Notes under the pieces: model-generated
The model's input: the letters and a program-made list of their open reading frames with translations, nothing else
Told to the model about the DNA's origin: nothing
Databases searched by the model: none
Part shown: positions 34,801-42,070 of the stretch, piece by piece
Layout of the letters: the number at the start of each line of letters is the position of its first letter
How positions within the stretch are numbered: the stretch's first letter is position 1
Made by a program: the position numbers and the translations under genes
Source: an uncultured Clostridia bacterium
GTDB lineage: Bacteria > Bacillota > Clostridia > TANB77 > CAG-508
Assembly: GCA_934122085.1 (NCBI GenBank)
Contig: CAKOVS010000002.1
Coordinates: 132,537-196,536, forward strand
Length of the DNA: 64,000 nt
Reading direction: 5' to 3'

Positions 34801-37520
34801 ACTGTTTTCAAAACTGATTTAGATACATGACCTCTTTCCACATAATATGCACATAATGCGTCTTTTCCTTTTACAACTTTTTTTACAACAACACAATCAT
34901 GAATATTATAAACAGATTGCATTTTTTTTTCAATTTCTTGAAGTTCTATTCTTAATCCTCTTATTTTTACTTGATTGTCGATTCTTCCATAACAAGTAAT
35001 TTCCCCTTTATCATCAAAAGCACCTAAATCTCCTACTTTATACATAACTTTTCCATCTATAAATGGATTTATTATAAAGCTCGCATTTGTTTGTTGCTCT
35101 TTATTCATATATCCTTTTCCAACACCATCTCCAGAAATATATAATTCTCCTATTGTTCCTTGTGGCATCACTTTTTTATTTTTATTTAAGATATATATTT
35201 GTGTATTATTAATAGGTCTTCCTATTGTAATTTCTTCTTGATTTGTTGCATTTCCTATTGTTGAAAATATTGTTGTTTCAGATGGTCCATATCCATTGTA
35301 AATTGTTACATTTGGAATTATTTGTTTAATTCTATCTACCAATGTTTTTGTTAAAGGCTCACCTGCTAACATTATATATTTCAAACTTTTTAAACTATTT
35401 TCATCATTCAAATTTTCCAAATGGAATTTCATTACAGATGGTGTTGTTTGCATTATTTCAACATTGCTATCTTTTACAATTCTTTCTATTTTTGATGTCA
35501 TTTTTTGACCATTTTCACTTGTTAAATATACAGTTAATCCTCTTGTTAATGACATTAATGTTTCAAATCCAAATATATCAAATGAAACTGTTGTAATTGA
35601 AAGGATTTTATGATTTTTTCCATCTTTTAAATATTCAATTATATTTTTCATCGAATTGTAAAAATTGCTCAAATTTTTTTGTTTTAACATTACTCCTTTT
35701 GGAGTACCTGTTGAACCTGATGTATATATTAAATATGATAAATCTTCTGGTTTAGAAATATTTTCTAAATTTTCTTTATGATTTTCATATATTCTCTCAT
35801 CTTTAACATTAATAAGTTTTTTATCTGCTAAATTTCTTCTATTTTGACTTGTTAATATTATTGTTGCTTCACTATCTTCAAGCATATATTCTATTCTATC
35901 TTTGGGATAATCTGGTGCAATTGGAATATAAGCTCCTCCTGATTTTAATACTGCTAACATTGATATTAACATTTCAAATGAACGTTCTAATAATATACCT
36001 ACAACAGTATTATTAGTTACTTCATTTTTTCTTAATTTATATGCTAAACTATTTGCTCTCTCATTTAATTCTCTATATGTCATTTCTTTATCTTCAAAAA
36101 CAATTGCTATATCATCTGGTGTTTTTTCTACTTGTTTTTCAAAATATTTTATAAAAGGTATGTTTTCATCATATTTTAATTCTGTTTTATTAAATTCTAC
36201 AAGTAATTTTTCCTTTTCTTCAGGTGTAACAATATCAATTTCACTAAGTTTTATCTCTTCTTTTGATACTACTTGTTTCATAATATTTAATATTCTTTTG
36301 TGAATATTTGAAATATCTTCTGAATTATAAATACTTGTCTTATAATCATATGCTATATTCAAATTTCCAGTATCATTTAAGTCATAAATTTGAATATCTA
36401 TATTATCTGCACAATAACCATTAAATGTCCATTCTGTTTCATATTCAATATTTCCTTCATTTTGTTTTGCATTTGTTATTTGATATGATAATAAAATATT
36501 ATATAAATTTGGAATACTTTTATTTTCTTTTCTTAATTCTTCTAACAAACATTGATATGAATATTTTTGATGTTTTAACATATCCATAGAGTCTCTTGCT
36601 ATATTTTTTATAAATTCTTTAAATTCTATATCTTCATTAATATTAATTTTAAATGGAGCCATATTTATAAACATACCAGCTGCATTTTTTTCTTTATAAT
36701 TTATTCTGTTTAAAATAGGTGTACCTATAGTAAACTCATCTAAATTTGATACTTCTCCTATATATATTGCATAAATAGCCATAAAAAAATTATATAATGA
36801 TATTTTATTTTCTTTACAATAATTTTTTATTTCTGCTACATTTTCTTTTGAGATTTTATATTGTTTTCTTTCACCTGCAGGATTTGTTTCGTCAATGTCT
36901 CCTTTTATGCTTCCTGGTATTGTTGCAACTTCTGGAATAGTTTTAAATCTTTCTAGCCAGTATTGCTTATCTTTATTATATTTTTCACTTTCTTGGTATT
37001 GTTGTTCTGATTTAATATAGTCTATATATGAATATATAGCCTTTGTTTCTACCTCTTTATTTTGAATTAATTCTGAATATGTTTTTATGATGTCATTACA
37101 AATAAGCGCTAATGTCCACGCGTCTGAAATTAGATGGTGTATATTGAGCATAAATGCCCCTTTTCCATCTATAAATTTAAAGATATAAAATTTAAATAAT
37201 TTTGAATTTTCTAATGTAAATTTTGTTTTTACGATTTTGTTTCTTTCTGTTTCTAACTGATTTTTGCCAGCAATATTAATAGTGTCTATCTGAATTTCTT
37301 TTTTTTCAGATAACACTTGTTCAGCATTTCCGTTATTTAATTTAATCTCTAACCAAAAGTTGTCATGTTTTTGGCATACTATTTGTATAGATTTTTCTAG
37401 TTTTTCAAAATCTACCTTCTCTTGTATTATCGCTGTTCCACAAATATTGTTTATACTACTTCCTTTATAATATTGTTCAGTTACCCAAATTGATTTTTGG
37501 GCATTTGTTAAATTCCCCAT
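31803..37520 (-). CDS. Nonribosomal peptide synthetase, upstream part: C1-A1-T1-C2-A2
   Basis: 1905 residues. C1 (~1-430) has HHLISDAW near 128, with Ala where HHxxxDG normally has Gly. A1 (~455-960) has LIYTSGSTGTPKGV, NGYGPSETT and NGKVDRKALP. T1 has LLELGGDSLTAITL (~985). C2 (~1050-1480) has the canonical HHIIMDG (~1173). A2 (~1500 on) has IIFTSGSTGKPKGV and DGYGPTETY. My hand reading of the substrate-pocket residues is D-I-F-Q-M-A-G-I-F-K for A1 and D-I-Y-Q-T-T-G-Y-C-K for A2, both tentative. The frame breaks at IELRRNRNVNC, where IELGEIETL is expected. Together with the next frame the enzyme would be C-A-T-C-A-T-R, ~2470 residues. An N-terminal C domain suggests N-acylation of the first residue. 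No phosphopantetheinyl transferase is nearby. Confidence 0.93.
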   Translation of the reverse strand: MGNLTNAQKSIWVTEQYYKGSSINNICGTAIIQEKVDFEKLEKSIQIVCQKHDNFWLEIKLNNGNAEQVLSEKKEIQIDTINIAGKNQLETERNKIVKTKFTLENSKLFKFYIFKFIDGKGAFMLNIHHLISDAWTLALICNDIIKTYSELIQNKEVETKAIYSYIDYIKSEQQYQESEKYNKDKQYWLERFKTIPEVATIPGSIKGDIDETNPAGERKQYKISKENVAEIKNYCKENKISLYNFFMAIYAIYIGEVSNLDEFTIGTPILNRINYKEKNAAGMFINMAPFKININEDIEFKEFIKNIARDSMDMLKHQKYSYQCLLEELRKENKSIPNLYNILLSYQITNAKQNEGNIEYETEWTFNGYCADNIDIQIYDLNDTGNLNIAYDYKTSIYNSEDISNIHKRILNIMKQVVSKEEIKLSEIDIVTPEEKEKLLVEFNKTELKYDENIPFIKYFEKQVEKTPDDIAIVFEDKEMTYRELNERANSLAYKLRKNEVTNNTVVGILLERSFEMLISMLAVLKSGGAYIPIAPDYPKDRIEYMLEDSEATIILTSQNRRNLADKKLINVKDERIYENHKENLENISKPEDLSYLIYTSGSTGTPKGVMLKQKNLSNFYNSMKNIIEYLKDGKNHKILSITTVSFDIFGFETLMSLTRGLTVYLTSENGQKMTSKIERIVKDSNVEIMQTTPSVMKFHLENLNDENSLKSLKYIMLAGEPLTKTLVDRIKQIIPNVTIYNGYGPSETTIFSTIGNATNQEEITIGRPINNTQIYILNKNKKVMPQGTIGELYISGDGVGKGYMNKEQQTNASFIINPFIDGKVMYKVGDLGAFDDKGEITCYGRIDNQVKIRGLRIELQEIEKKMQSVYNIHDCVVVKKVVKGKDALCAYYVERGHVSKSVLKTVLYSKLPEYMVPQYFVKMEQLPHTPNGKVDRKALPDPVIDENELEIVKPRNEIDKELIKIIEKMLQVDKVGINNTLLELGGDSLTAITLTTKVLSKFNVQLNIKDILSNYTIKDMSDYIAENQTKDISKVKIEKVPIQDTYPLSSAQKRIYYSVKMIGEDNIVYNISWAMLADEILNKDKVQKVFEKIIKRHSTLRTEFIIQDGNVVQKIKDNVEFSIPIFKNTENEINNIVNNFVKPFQIDKAPLIRVELHYIDNQKTLLLLDTHHIIMDGTALNNLVIEFNRLYNGEDLKNIPIQYKDYAVWEDNYNKSDSIKLQEKYWIDKFKDCEFMQLNLPYDYNMPSTRSYNGNTITNIIDEKSFRKIERYAKKMEVSPYMFFVSAFFILLYKYTGQDDINIGSPMANRNRNETKRMFGMFVNNIVLRGKIIPEETFKEFLSKIKEQLLEDLTYQPYPFDMLVKKLKIDVDALRNPLFDVMFTYQNKQETSVKINDKEIKVIPISNNIAKFNLSLEVQPKTHTINIEYRTDLFKKETIERLFNHYINIIHFVMNNIDAKIKDVDILSKEEKNKIVYGFNNTKNDYPEKTFSTLFEEQVEKTPNKIAVVFEDKMLTYRELNEKANSLAYFLRNKQNVKRESTVGIMVNRSLEMIVAILGVMKAGGVYIPIDPNFPEDRISYMLETSSASILLISEKIKDKINYKNKVSIDLENKDIYDLPNKNLENINKLSDLLYIIFTSGSTGKPKGVMQTQRTLINFAHYCNDYVGYLKNLENQAIASIATISFDIFSYEALIPLQKGVKVVIANDNEKTTSKLLNNLMEKNNITAMQATPSVMQIFANDIENMPYLKSLKYLTLTGEQVPISLVRKLKEYGDMIIYDGYGPTETYYCTLTEIKNDFITIGKPFYNNQMYILDKSLKPVPVGVVGEIYIAGEGLAKGYLNNPELTEKSFIANPFIKDAYMYKSGDLGKYMENGEIICLGRSDSQIKIRGLRIELRRNRNVNC

Positions 37521-37565
37521 TTTCTTAACATCCTTTTATATTTACATTTAGTATCATACTATTTT

Positions 37566-37594
37566 ATTGTAGCATTATTTTACATTTTTTGCAA
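37566..37594 (-). promoter_or_regulatory. Probable promoter of the NRPS operon
   Basis: TTGCAA (37589-37594), a 17-base spacer and TACAAT (37566-37571) on the minus strand lie ~46 bases before the NRPS start. The ribosome-binding site is AAAAGGATG. Confidence 0.55.
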
Positions 37595-37613
37595 TTTTTT
37601 TTGTAAATTAATT

Positions 37614-37648
37614 AAAAAAACCTAAAATATCAAGTATTTTAGGTTTTT
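37614..37648 (-). terminator. Terminator between the group II intron and the NRPS promoter
   Basis: AACCTAAAATA / TATTTTAGGTT with loop CTTGA is followed by TTTTTTT on the minus strand. It insulates the NRPS operon from intron transcription. The rest of 37521-37779 holds the NRPS promoter and unassigned AT-rich DNA. Confidence 0.75.
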
Positions 37649-37834
37649 ATTTTACATAATCTGTGTGTTGGTATTGACCAGCTCAGTGCATCTCCGATTC
37701 ACTAATAATATATTATTTTTCAACTGCCTACTTATAAAAGTACTTTTTTCTTCCTTCTAATTCACGGCTTTAGCACTCAGTCGAATAAGGAGCGAACTTT
37801 CGTTATTTCTAATTTATATTCTCCCCTCTTCTAG

Positions 37835-37868
37835 GAACTGTACGTACGACTTTCACCGTATACAGCTC
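37835..37868 (-). ncRNA. Group II intron domain V
   Basis: 34-base hairpin reading GAGCTGTATACGG-TGAAAG-TCGTACGTACAGTTC in pieces. It has the AGC triad in the lower stem and its paired side, the bulge and the GAAA tetraloop. It begins 13 bases after the maturase stop. Confidence 0.9.
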
Positions 37869-37881
37869 GAGCCTTTGTAAT

Positions 37882-39396
37882 CTATAAATCGTTATACCCT
37901 AATTCATAGACAGCCAAATTCTTATATGCTTTTTCTCTTTTTGCTTGTTGTCTTATCTTGTATGCTTGATAGTATCTCCTATCTAAATATGGATTTTTAT
38001 TTAAGTTCATTATTTCTTTTCTTATTATTGGAACATCTGCAAATTTTTTTAATCTTATATTGTTTTCCTCGAATACATTGTTTCTTCCGTTTATATTATT
38101 CCAGTATTTGTTGTATATCCAATATCTACCTTTGTTATTGTGTCGTCTTTTTGCCCAATGTTTTAGCATTTTATATACTGTATAATCTAGTTTTTGAAAT
38201 GTTTCTTTTGCACATACTACTTGATGATAGTTACTCCAGCCTATTATTACTGGGTTTAGTTTTTTAATTAATGTTTCTTGTTTTTGATTTGAATTTTTTT
38301 TTATTCTTTTTCTTATTTTATCTATTACTTTTTTGACTGACTTCTTTGCTGGCTTTATTATTAGTTTATTGTCTCTGTATTTTCTAAAATTCCAACCTAG
38401 AAAATCAAATCCTTTCGTAATATGTGTTATTATTGTCTTTTCATCTGATAATTGTAGTCCTCTTTCTTTCATGAATTCACTTACAATGCTCTTTACCTTT
38501 TCTAGCGTTTCTTTACTTTCTCCTGTAATTATAAAGTCATCTGCGTATCTAATAAAATTTATTTTGTGTTCTCTGTGTTTTAAAATCTTTACCCTTTTTC
38601 CCAGATTTATATTATTATGTATATATTCCTCTAAACCATCCAATGTTATGTTGGCTAATGTCGGACTTATTGCCCCTCCTTGCATAGCACCTTGGCTATT
38701 CGGAAATAAGTTCTTTTGATATACATATCCCGCCTTTACAAATTGACTTAATATCTTTTTGCCCATTTTTACATGTTCTAGCATCCATTCATGTGATATG
38801 TTATCAAAACATCCTTTAATATCTCCCTCTAATATCCATTCTGCTGCATTTTTATGTGACAATACTGTGAATATTCTTTCCATTGCATCTTGGCAACTTC
38901 TATACATTCTAAAACCAAAACTTCCTTTATCTGCATTCGTTTCTGCTATTGGTTGTAATGCCAACAAATATAGTGTCTGCATTGCTCTGTCTTTCATAGT
39001 TGGTATACTTAATGGTCTTAATTTACCGTTTGGCTTTTTTATGTATATTCTTCTTGTTGGCATAGCTTTGTATCTTTTTGTATCCAAAGACTTAATTGCT
39101 TTCAGTTTTTGCTTTTCCGTTTTCCATATTTCTCCATCTATTCCCGCTGTTTTCTTTCCTCTGTTGTTTGTTACTTTTCTTACTGCTATTGCTTTTGCAT
39201 AAAATGAATTCACTAATAAATATTGCAACCTTTTAACTAGGTTCTTTTTATTAGTTTTTTCAGCTTTTACAATTCTGATTTGTAGTCTATTGACAAATTC
39301 TTCTGCTTTCTTCCAGTCTATTTGTTTCCATTTTGTTATTTCAAATTTGTTTGATTTTCTCTCGCTTTTAGCGTATTTGAGATTGTTATCATTCAT
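37882..39396 (-). CDS. ltrA: Group II intron reverse transcriptase/maturase
   Basis: 504 residues from the ATG at 39396 (GAGGAG site); the frame extends upstream without a start signal. RT motifs are KKTAGIDGEIW (RT0/1 region), RPLSIPTMKDRAMQ, ILEGDIKGCFDNISH, QGGAISPTLANI and the active site IRYADDFIIT (~285). The thumb and maturase X domain follow (HITKGFDFLGWNFRKY, LNPVIIGWSNYHQVV, RYWIYNKYW). The C-terminus ends in YKNLAVYELGYNDL with no CxxC HNH endonuclease, so it is an endonuclease-minus form. It assists splicing and retrohoming of the surrounding intron. The QGxxxSP motif marks it as group II, not a diversity-generating reverse transcriptase. Confidence 0.95.
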   Translation of the reverse strand: MNDNNLKYAKSERKSNKFEITKWKQIDWKKAEEFVNRLQIRIVKAEKTNKKNLVKRLQYLLVNSFYAKAIAVRKVTNNRGKKTAGIDGEIWKTEKQKLKAIKSLDTKRYKAMPTRRIYIKKPNGKLRPLSIPTMKDRAMQTLYLLALQPIAETNADKGSFGFRMYRSCQDAMERIFTVLSHKNAAEWILEGDIKGCFDNISHEWMLEHVKMGKKILSQFVKAGYVYQKNLFPNSQGAMQGGAISPTLANITLDGLEEYIHNNINLGKRVKILKHREHKINFIRYADDFIITGESKETLEKVKSIVSEFMKERGLQLSDEKTIITHITKGFDFLGWNFRKYRDNKLIIKPAKKSVKKVIDKIRKRIKKNSNQKQETLIKKLNPVIIGWSNYHQVVCAKETFQKLDYTVYKMLKHWAKRRHNNKGRYWIYNKYWNNINGRNNVFEENNIRLKKFADVPIIRKEIMNLNKNPYLDRRYYQAYKIRQQAKREKAYKNLAVYELGYNDL

Positions 39397-39918
39397 AGTA
39401 ATTCTCCTCTTTTTGTAATCAAAGACCAATAGGTGTCTGCTATCTTTCGACCGAGTCAAATTTTGAAACTCTATGATATACATTGCATATATCCATTCGC
39501 TTCTCCTATTTCCTGTTCCCACAGTATATTGTATATTCCTCACGATTTACCTACCATTTTTTTCATATGGAATACTATGGGGTTATCCCACTTAATTAAT
39601 TAAGATAATGTTATTTACTTAGGATATGCCTTTAAACCGAATAAGCTTGAAATTCTATTTCCGCTATCTTTACACCAACGTAAAACATTTTGGTGTCCAG
39701 CCTATTATTAATATGTTTCAGTTACTTTCACATTTCTTTATTCACGATTCTTGTAGCATTTCATTATTTTATCCTTATAAATATTTTTTCCTAGCAACTT
39801 TACATTCTCGTAACTAAATGTAATTATCACATTGTCCTAACCTATTTGATACCCTCCAATTACTCAGAACGCACCGGTTAGTAGGAATATCACAAGATAG
39901 AGTGATAGCTCATAAAAT

Positions 39919-39958
39919 AAAATACAGACTTGAGAGTATCTCTCCTAGTCTGTATTTT
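39919..39958 (-). terminator. Long hairpin after FGE-fold gene 1 (shared with gene 2)
   Basis: A perfect 12-bp outer stem AAAATACAGACT / AGTCTGTATTTT encloses an inner stem GAGAG-ATA-CTCTC. It begins 39 bases after the stop codon. The same hairpin and the 22 bases between it and the gene recur at 61955-62017. It is a terminator and possibly a retrohoming-associated cruciform. The group II intron starts 45 bases beyond it. Confidence 0.8.
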
Positions 39959-39997
39959 GAGCAATCTTTAATTAATCATTTTGGGTCATACGTTTTA

Positions 39998-40145
39998 CTA
40001 ATAAAGTGTAAGGCGGGAACCATTGTTGGAAACGCTACTGGTAAGATTGCCGCTGTAACGAGTGCCTGGTCTAGTAAAGTAGTTAGCACTCGTACTGTCG
40101 TAACTGCCCCCACGTAAAACTCGACCGTAGTTGTTGCCGGCCTCT
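39998..40145 (-). other. Candidate hypervariable region (VR) of FGE-fold protein 1
   Basis: The last ~48 codons are visibly richer in G and C than the rest of the gene, and most codons end in C or T (AAC, TAC, GAC, AGT, GTT, TCC). The residues are mostly those reachable from Asn codons AAC/AAT by changes at the A positions. The segment spans RGGSYDSTSANYF ... VSNNGSRLTLY, the usual place for variable residues in FGE-type C-lectin-fold targets of diversity-generating retroelements. No template repeat was found in the window. Confidence 0.55.
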
Positions 40146-41596
40146 AGGCTCCATTCATAGACATTTCCTGCTAAATCATATATATTCTTTACTCTATATT
40201 CATCTCGACTTCCTGTTGATGCTGGTAATATAGTATTGTCATGTCCATCTTTTATTTCATTTCCATTTATTGTTATTTTTCCGTAATTTCCTTTTGCAAC
40301 TCCATTTGTTACATAATATTTTCCTCTTGTTGTTTCTTTATCATTTTTTATATTCTTCATCCATATCATTATTTGATCATACTGGCTTCCCCATATCATA
40401 CTACTTGTTTTCGTTGTTTTAGAATTTACATTTTTTAATACATTGTTTGAATATAAACTCTGTATTGCATACATTCTATACCATGTTACACTACTTATTC
40501 CAATTAATGTTCCTTTCTTACTTGATACTTGATTTGTATTCATATTACTTGTTTCATATCTTCCTATCCAAAATCCTCCTGCACTTTTTACCTTTTCTAC
40601 CATTTCATTATATTCACTTTGCAATTCTTTTCCAAAACTAGATGCATCTGAATAATTTGTATTTAATATACTATTTACTTGTGATAAATTACTTGATGTA
40701 TCATAGTTTGATACTGCTGATGGCTCTCTATAAATTGTTGATTTTGGCGTCCAATTTGAATTTGGTGCTACTACTACTCCATTTGTTTCTTCTGTAAATT
40801 GATATAATACTCCTATATAATCATCTTTATTATCTGTCTTTGTTCCTGTCTTTATCGCCATTGGATATTTTCCTGCATTTATTTGTTCTTGTACTTTTGC
40901 TATTATTCCTGCATCATTTAAAGTAGAATAATTACTACTTAAATCTAATACTACATTATTTTTATCTACTGGTACCCATACAAACTGATCATATTTTTTC
41001 TGCATATCTTCTACATTATCCCAATTTGCTTTATCATCATTTATTATATAGATTACTATTCCATTATCTACATTTTCATATTCTCCTGATATTTTTGATA
41101 CTGTTGCTCCTGCTGGAATTAATACTTCTTTTCCTCCTATTGTTACTTTTGTATCTTTATCATATTTATTTCCTGCTATACCAGTACCTCCTCCAGCTCC
41201 TCCTGTTATTCCTTCTGTTTTCTCTCTAGCTATACTTACTTGCTCATTTTCTAATTTTATTTCGTAATAGTATTCTCCTATTTTTATATAATTTTTTCCA
41301 TCTTTTTCAGCTGTTTCATATCCATTTTCTTCTAGTTTTCCTATTACATCACTTAATTCTGTTTCTTCTCCATGTCCTTCCATTTGTTTTTCTAATACTA
41401 AATTTGAATATTCTAATCTTGCCTCTTCTTCTGTTTTGGCTACTTTACTCGTTTCTTTTACTTTACTTGCTTGATTTATTATTCCATTTTCACTTGTTAA
41501 TGCTGCTATTGTTACTCCTGCTAATATCAACATCACAATTATTGTTACTGCTAATGCTATTAAAGTTATCCCACGCTCTTTTTTTCTAATGTTCAT
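39998..41596 (-). CDS. Pilin-anchored FGE-fold (C-type-lectin-like) surface protein 1
   Basis: 532 residues. The pilin-like N-terminus ERGITLIALAVTIIVMLIL (~7-25) and a helical stalk (to ~100) are followed by a Gly-rich link (GGAGGGTGIAGN). The FGE-sulfatase/SUMF1-like domain has QFVWVPVDKN, GGFWIGRYETSN, MIWGSQYDQIMIWMKN, IYDLAGNVYEWSLEAG, RGGSYD and the terminal GSRLTLY. The FGE fold is C-type-lectin-like and is often used as a variable ligand-binding scaffold. The catalytic cysteines of true formylglycine-generating enzymes are not evident. A paralogue is at 62034-63644. Expression appears controlled by an invertible promoter (41784-41972), here in the off orientation. Confidence 0.85.
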   Translation of the reverse strand: MNIRKKERGITLIALAVTIIVMLILAGVTIAALTSENGIINQASKVKETSKVAKTEEEARLEYSNLVLEKQMEGHGEETELSDVIGKLEENGYETAEKDGKNYIKIGEYYYEIKLENEQVSIAREKTEGITGGAGGGTGIAGNKYDKDTKVTIGGKEVLIPAGATVSKISGEYENVDNGIVIYIINDDKANWDNVEDMQKKYDQFVWVPVDKNNVVLDLSSNYSTLNDAGIIAKVQEQINAGKYPMAIKTGTKTDNKDDYIGVLYQFTEETNGVVVAPNSNWTPKSTIYREPSAVSNYDTSSNLSQVNSILNTNYSDASSFGKELQSEYNEMVEKVKSAGGFWIGRYETSNMNTNQVSSKKGTLIGISSVTWYRMYAIQSLYSNNVLKNVNSKTTKTSSMIWGSQYDQIMIWMKNIKNDKETTRGKYYVTNGVAKGNYGKITINGNEIKDGHDNTILPASTGSRDEYRVKNIYDLAGNVYEWSLEAGNNYGRVLRGGSYDSTSANYFTRPGTRYSGNLTSSVSNNGSRLTLY

Positions 41597-41783
41597 CTTA
41601 ACTTTCTCCTCTCTATATTTTGTATTTTTAACAAATATTTATCTTTTAGTCTTCCTATTTTAACTTTTTCCCCTCCCTTTTCTTTTGTATTTCTGCAAAT
41701 ATTTTTATTAATCATATTGCATATCATAGCTGAATTATAATGTATATTTTAAAGTTATGCAATATGTGCAGAAATATTTTTAA

Positions 41784-41972
41784 CATTAAGTATATAACTT
41801 TATCATTTTTATATTAAGGAAATACCTTAATTCAAGCGCTTTTGAAAGATTTTATAAAAACAAAAAATTTTCAAATTTTATTTTATAAAATTGTTTTATT
41901 TTAGTTGACATTACTAGTTTTTATTGATAAAATTTTCATTAGAAAATATATCATTAAGTTATATACTTAATG
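41784..41972. other. Invertible promoter element flanked by 17-bp inverted repeats
   Basis: CATTAAGTATATAACTT (41784-41800) and its exact reverse complement (41956-41972) flank 155 bp. Inside, on the plus strand, is TTGACA-17-TAAAAT (41905-41933), pointing away from the FGE-fold gene that begins at 41596. The gene-proximal leader (41597-41783) matches the leader of the paralogue at 63645-63831 directly, but the sequence beyond the repeat matches only after inversion. Together these features indicate a site-specific recombination switch. The remaining bases 41973-42018 hold nothing recognisable. Confidence 0.85.
41905..41933 (+). promoter_or_regulatory. Sigma-A-type promoter inside the invertible element (off orientation)
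   Basis: TTGACA (41905-41910), 17 bases, TAAAAT (41928-41933). In the present orientation transcription would run right, toward the terminator at 42018, and would be antisense to the end of the MYG1 gene. Confidence 0.8.
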
Positions 41973-42017
41973 ATTTTTAGCTCAATTATATATTAAAATA
42001 ACCAATATTATTATATA

Positions 42018-42067
42018 AAAAAACAAGACAAAAAAGTTCTAATCAAAACTTTCCTATCTTGTTTTTT
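42018..42067. terminator. Terminator of the MYG1-family gene
   Basis: AAAAAACAAGA pairs with TCTTGTTTTTT, with a further AAAAAGTT / AACTTT pairing inside. It can work in both directions and would also stop the off-orientation transcript of the invertible promoter. Confidence 0.7.
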
Positions 42068-42070
42068 TAC

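Larger units (their letters stand above)
37780..39874 (-). mobile_element. Group II intron (~2.1 kb)
   Basis: The 5' end is placed at GTGCGTTCTGAG (39874, consensus GTGYG). The 3' end is placed at TTATTCGAC (37780), after domain VI, which contains the AACGAAAGTT hairpin. A 34-base domain V (37835-37868) has the catalytic AGC and the GTGAAAGTCG tetraloop region. The ribozyme 5' part is ~480 bases, and the maturase lies in domain IV. It is inserted between the hairpin after the FGE-fold gene and the NRPS terminator, in the same orientation as both genes. The 5' end is well supported; the 3' end is uncertain by a few bases. Confidence 0.88.

Noticed and set aside
37650..37779. Riboswitch or transfer-type RNA in the sequence downstream of the intron (TGAGTGCTAAAGCC region)
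   Set aside because: Only a short TGGT-CAAT-ACCA hairpin is visible and no known RNA family signature.
37882..39396. Reverse transcriptase next to the variable FGE-fold gene taken as the RT of a diversity-generating retroelement
   Set aside because: It has QGGAISP, YADD, a maturase X domain and a downstream domain V hairpin, all group II intron hallmarks. No template repeat lies beside it.
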